From an uncultured Clostridium sp. (lineage in GTDB: Bacteria; Bacillota; Clostridia; TANB77; CAG-508), in contig CAMEUC010000072.1 in NCBI GenBank assembly GCA_945937855.1, positions 1-7,038 on the forward strand: DNA of 7,038 bases, in the 5' to 3' direction. Position numbers and translations under genes: made by a program. The stretch's first letter is position 1. Every line of letters starts with the position of its first letter. Below are positions 5,516 through 7,038 of the stretch, piece after piece. The notes below the pieces were generated by a model. The model searched no databases. It saw only the letters and a program-made list of their open reading frames with translations, and was not told where the DNA came from.

Positions 5516-6904
5516 TTACTCTGCTGTTAATGTTAAATATGTTATTCCAGAACTGTCTGTTTCACTGTCTACTGTATATCTGATATTAGATCCCAGAGAA
5601 ACTACCGGGCGAACCCCAGTAGCGTTGACGGAGCTGTTCATGTATCCGGCATAGATCACAATGCACACGCCGTTGCAATCGCTAGTGCTAGGAAACGGAG
5701 AGGCCAACCAGTAATATGAAACAATACTACCATTTGAACTATAATCGTAGTTATAAGTTGACATTCCTGTTACATTTTTTAATTGGTCTAATCTATATAG
5801 TCCTATACTATCTGTCATTATTGTGTCCTTACTATCAATATCACTTCTTCCTAATGCCTCGTTTACTTCTTTTAATGTTAATAATCTAACTGATGTTACA
5901 TCGTTTCTTACTTTAAATAAATCATTTCCCGTTTTTTCTGCTGTATTGTTATTGTTTGCATCATATGTTGCTCCTCCTGTTGTTATAGATGTGAAATATC
6001 CTAAGTTGTTACCTCTATCCGTACTACTATAAGCAAATTTTATATCTCCAAAGTTATAGTACATTCCTGCTGATGCCTGTAAAGCATAATATGTTGATTC
6101 TCCTGTATAGAAAGTATAATCAGCTCCTCCTAATACCTCTCTAAAATCTGTTAAATTTGGTACTGTTGGGGCTTCTGAACTTTCCGTTGTTACCCACCAG
6201 CTTTTATTAGTTGAACTGTCACTCCAAGCATAATATAATTTTGCTGGTATTCCTGTACTTATTAATTTTACATTAGATATTGTTCCATCTCCATTATTTG
6301 TATAATCCAATAATCTCCATCCATTTGTTGTTGTATATTCTTTAGCTATATATGCATCTGTATATGCTACTCCATATTCTACAAATGAGCCTTTGGCTAC
6401 GTTTATTGGTTTTAGTATTTTTAGGGTTACTTCACAGGTTTCACTATATGTTACTCCTTCATATATACATTTTGCCATTACTGTTACTGTTGCATTTGCT
6501 GTTCCTACTGCTGTTACTGTTACTGTTTTTCCTGTTGTTTCACTTAAGGTAACTGCTGTTTGGTCTTCTGGTGTTACTTCCCATGTTATTTCTGGCTCTT
6601 TTTCCATTCCAAATGTACTTGCTGTTATTGTTCCTGTTAGTATTTCTTCTCCTTCTACTTCTGTGGTTTCTTTTTTCTTTAAGTTTATTGTTGTTGTATC
6701 TATTTCTATTCCTGTTGTTATTGGATTATCATTTAAGTAGTCTTCTATTGATGCATACCATTTTCCGTCTATTTTTATTTTTCCACTTGCCAATGTTTGC
6801 TCTGCATTTATTGCATCTTGTGTTTCTTTTACTGCTTGTCCTGCATGTTCAAATAGTCCTCCATTTACAGCTACTGTTATGGTTACAGCAACTAGGATTA
6901 GCAT
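5516..6904 (-). CDS. Pilin-like surface protein: Ig-like domain and C-lectin/DUF6273-like domain with a putative DGR variable region
   Basis: The first in-frame ATG is 6904 (462 aa), but it falls inside a hydrophobic helix. Upstream in the same frame the sequence reads RG-ITLIALIITIIV before that Met, a type IV prepilin-like cleavage site and helix common in Clostridia, so the N-terminus given here is truncated. In 462-aa numbering: rest of the pilin helix 1-15; an amphipathic stretch ending in GKWYASIEDYLND (47-59); a bacterial Ig-like (BIG2-like) domain about 64-165 with Cys146 and Cys157; then a large domain about 166-462 rich in Tyr, Trp, Ser and Asn. Its end, YYWLASP (397-403) to GVRPVVSL (430-437), is typical of DUF6273/C-lectin (formylglycine-generating-enzyme-like) folds. 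The product is expected to be on the cell surface, perhaps in a pseudopilus or as an adhesin. No ligand can be named. It lies upstream of rpmF, separated by a repeat element, and probably has a separate transcript. Confidence 0.88.
   Translation of the reverse strand: MLILVAVTITVAVNGGLFEHAGQAVKETQDAINAEQTLASGKIKIDGKWYASIEDYLNDNPITTGIEIDTTTINLKKKETTEVEGEEILTGTITASTFGMEKEPEITWEVTPEDQTAVTLSETTGKTVTVTAVGTANATVTVMAKCIYEGVTYSETCEVTLKILKPINVAKGSFVEYGVAYTDAYIAKEYTTTNGWRLLDYTNNGDGTISNVKLISTGIPAKLYYAWSDSSTNKSWWVTTESSEAPTVPNLTDFREVLGGADYTFYTGESTYYALQASAGMYYNFGDIKFAYSSTDRGNNLGYFTSITTGGATYDANNNNTAEKTGNDLFKVRNDVTSVRLLTLKEVNEALGRSDIDSKDTIMTDSIGLYRLDQLKNVTGMSTYNYDYSSNGSIVSYYWLASPFPSTSDCNGVCIVIYAGYMNSSVNATGVRPVVSLGSNIRYTVDSETDSSGITYLTLTAE
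5594..5710 (-). other. Candidate variable region (VR) of a diversity-generating retroelement target
   Basis: The 39 codons from Trp399 to Leu437 have a composition unlike the gene around them. By my count 25 of 39 end in G or C, whereas about 4 of the preceding 20 do. Many are NNC codons (AGC, TGC, AAC, GGC, ATC, TAC, GCC, GTC), the pattern expected when AAC codons of a template repeat are mutated at adenines. The block lies at the ligand-binding end of a C-lectin-like domain, has a typical VR length, and ends in a GC-rich segment coding GVRPVVSL that could act as the initiation-of-mutagenic-homing end. No template repeat or reverse transcriptase is in the window, so the call is by pattern only. 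Confidence 0.5.
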
Positions 6905-7029
6905 TACAATGATTGTGATTATTAAAGCTATTAGGGTGATACCCCTTTGTGAAGTGTGATGTGGGATGTGTGATGTGGAATTTAAGTTTTTCCCTACATT
7001 TTCTTTTTTGTTTCGTTAATTTTTAACAT
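6905..7029 (-). other. Missing 5' end of the pilin-like gene: frameshifted leader
   Basis: The pilin frame is open from 6904 back to 7015, where a TAA (7018-7016) closes it, with no ATG, GTG or TTG in between. In another frame ATG 7029 begins MLKINETKK and ends at TAG 6996-6994. The two frames overlap at A-AAA-AAG (7009-7003), placed exactly in phase for a -1 slip. The joined product would read MLKINETKK-ENVGKNLN and continue to the RG/ITLIA cleavage site, a plausible prepilin leader of about 31 residues. Causes could be a real programmed frameshift, phase variation of the A-run or a one-base assembly error. No Shine-Dalgarno can be seen because the window ends 9 nt upstream of the ATG. Confidence 0.6.
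6950..6980. repeat. GTG/GAT-rich short tandem repeat in the prepilin leader
   Basis: On the plus strand the motif GTGATGTGG recurs at 6956-6964 and 6969-6977 (two units of about 13-14 bp). On the coding strand it gives the His/Ser/Thr/Pro-rich leader just before the cleavage site. A related copy (15 of 17 identical) is at 1880-1896 in the other orientation, next to the palindrome downstream of gpsA. Confidence 0.5.
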
Positions 7030-7038
7030 TTTTAATTC

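Noticed and set aside
6352..6912. Leu- and Val-rich plus-strand ORFs opposite the pilin-like gene
   Set aside because: They come from the Thr/Val/Thr-rich Ig-like domain read backwards; the repetitive Leu runs are a composition artefact.

Overview
The window is AT-rich, uses the standard bacterial code, has strong GGAGG/AGGTGAT-type ribosome binding sites and carries a der-plsY-gpsA gene order. All of this points to a low-GC Firmicute of the class Clostridia, plausibly an uncultured gut lineage. The exact taxon cannot be read from the sequence. All genes but one lie on the minus strand, so transcription mostly runs from high to low coordinates.

Layout in the direction of transcription. (1) From about 7029 to 5516 is a large cell-surface protein: a type IV prepilin-like N-terminus, a bacterial Ig-like domain and a C-lectin/DUF6273-like C-terminal domain. 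Its start is disrupted: the in-frame ORF has no start codon before the membrane helix, and an A-AAA-AAG slippery heptamer lies exactly where a -1 shift would join an upstream ATG frame to it. Near its 3' end, a block of about 117 bp (5594-5710) has GC-rich, NNC-rich codons quite unlike the rest of the gene. The block lies between WLASP and GVRPVVSL, which looks like the variable region of a diversity-generating retroelement (DGR) target. No reverse transcriptase or template repeat is in the window. (2) A 341-bp gap (5175-5515) holds a nested inverted-repeat element that may be a MITE, an A/T-tract tandem repeat and a strong sigma-A promoter for rpmF. (3) rpmF (ribosomal protein L32) ends in an intrinsic terminator that overlaps its stop codon. 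(4) A new sigma-A promoter (TTGACT-17-TAAAAT) starts a compact der-plsY-gpsA operon: a ribosome-assembly GTPase, then two glycerolipid enzymes. GpsA makes glycerol-3-phosphate and PlsY acylates it to lysophosphatidate. At both internal junctions the upstream stop codon is built into the next gene's Shine-Dalgarno sequence. (5) A small coiled-coil/zinc-ribbon protein of unknown role follows.

The left end holds one plus-strand small hypothetical gene (1095-1376), convergent with the zinc-ribbon gene across a shared hairpin, and a minus-strand lipoprotein gene (79-999) divergent from it. The first 78 bases contain nothing assignable. The housekeeping block is ordinary. The unusual part is the pilin-like, possibly DGR-diversified surface protein and the repeat-rich DNA around it.
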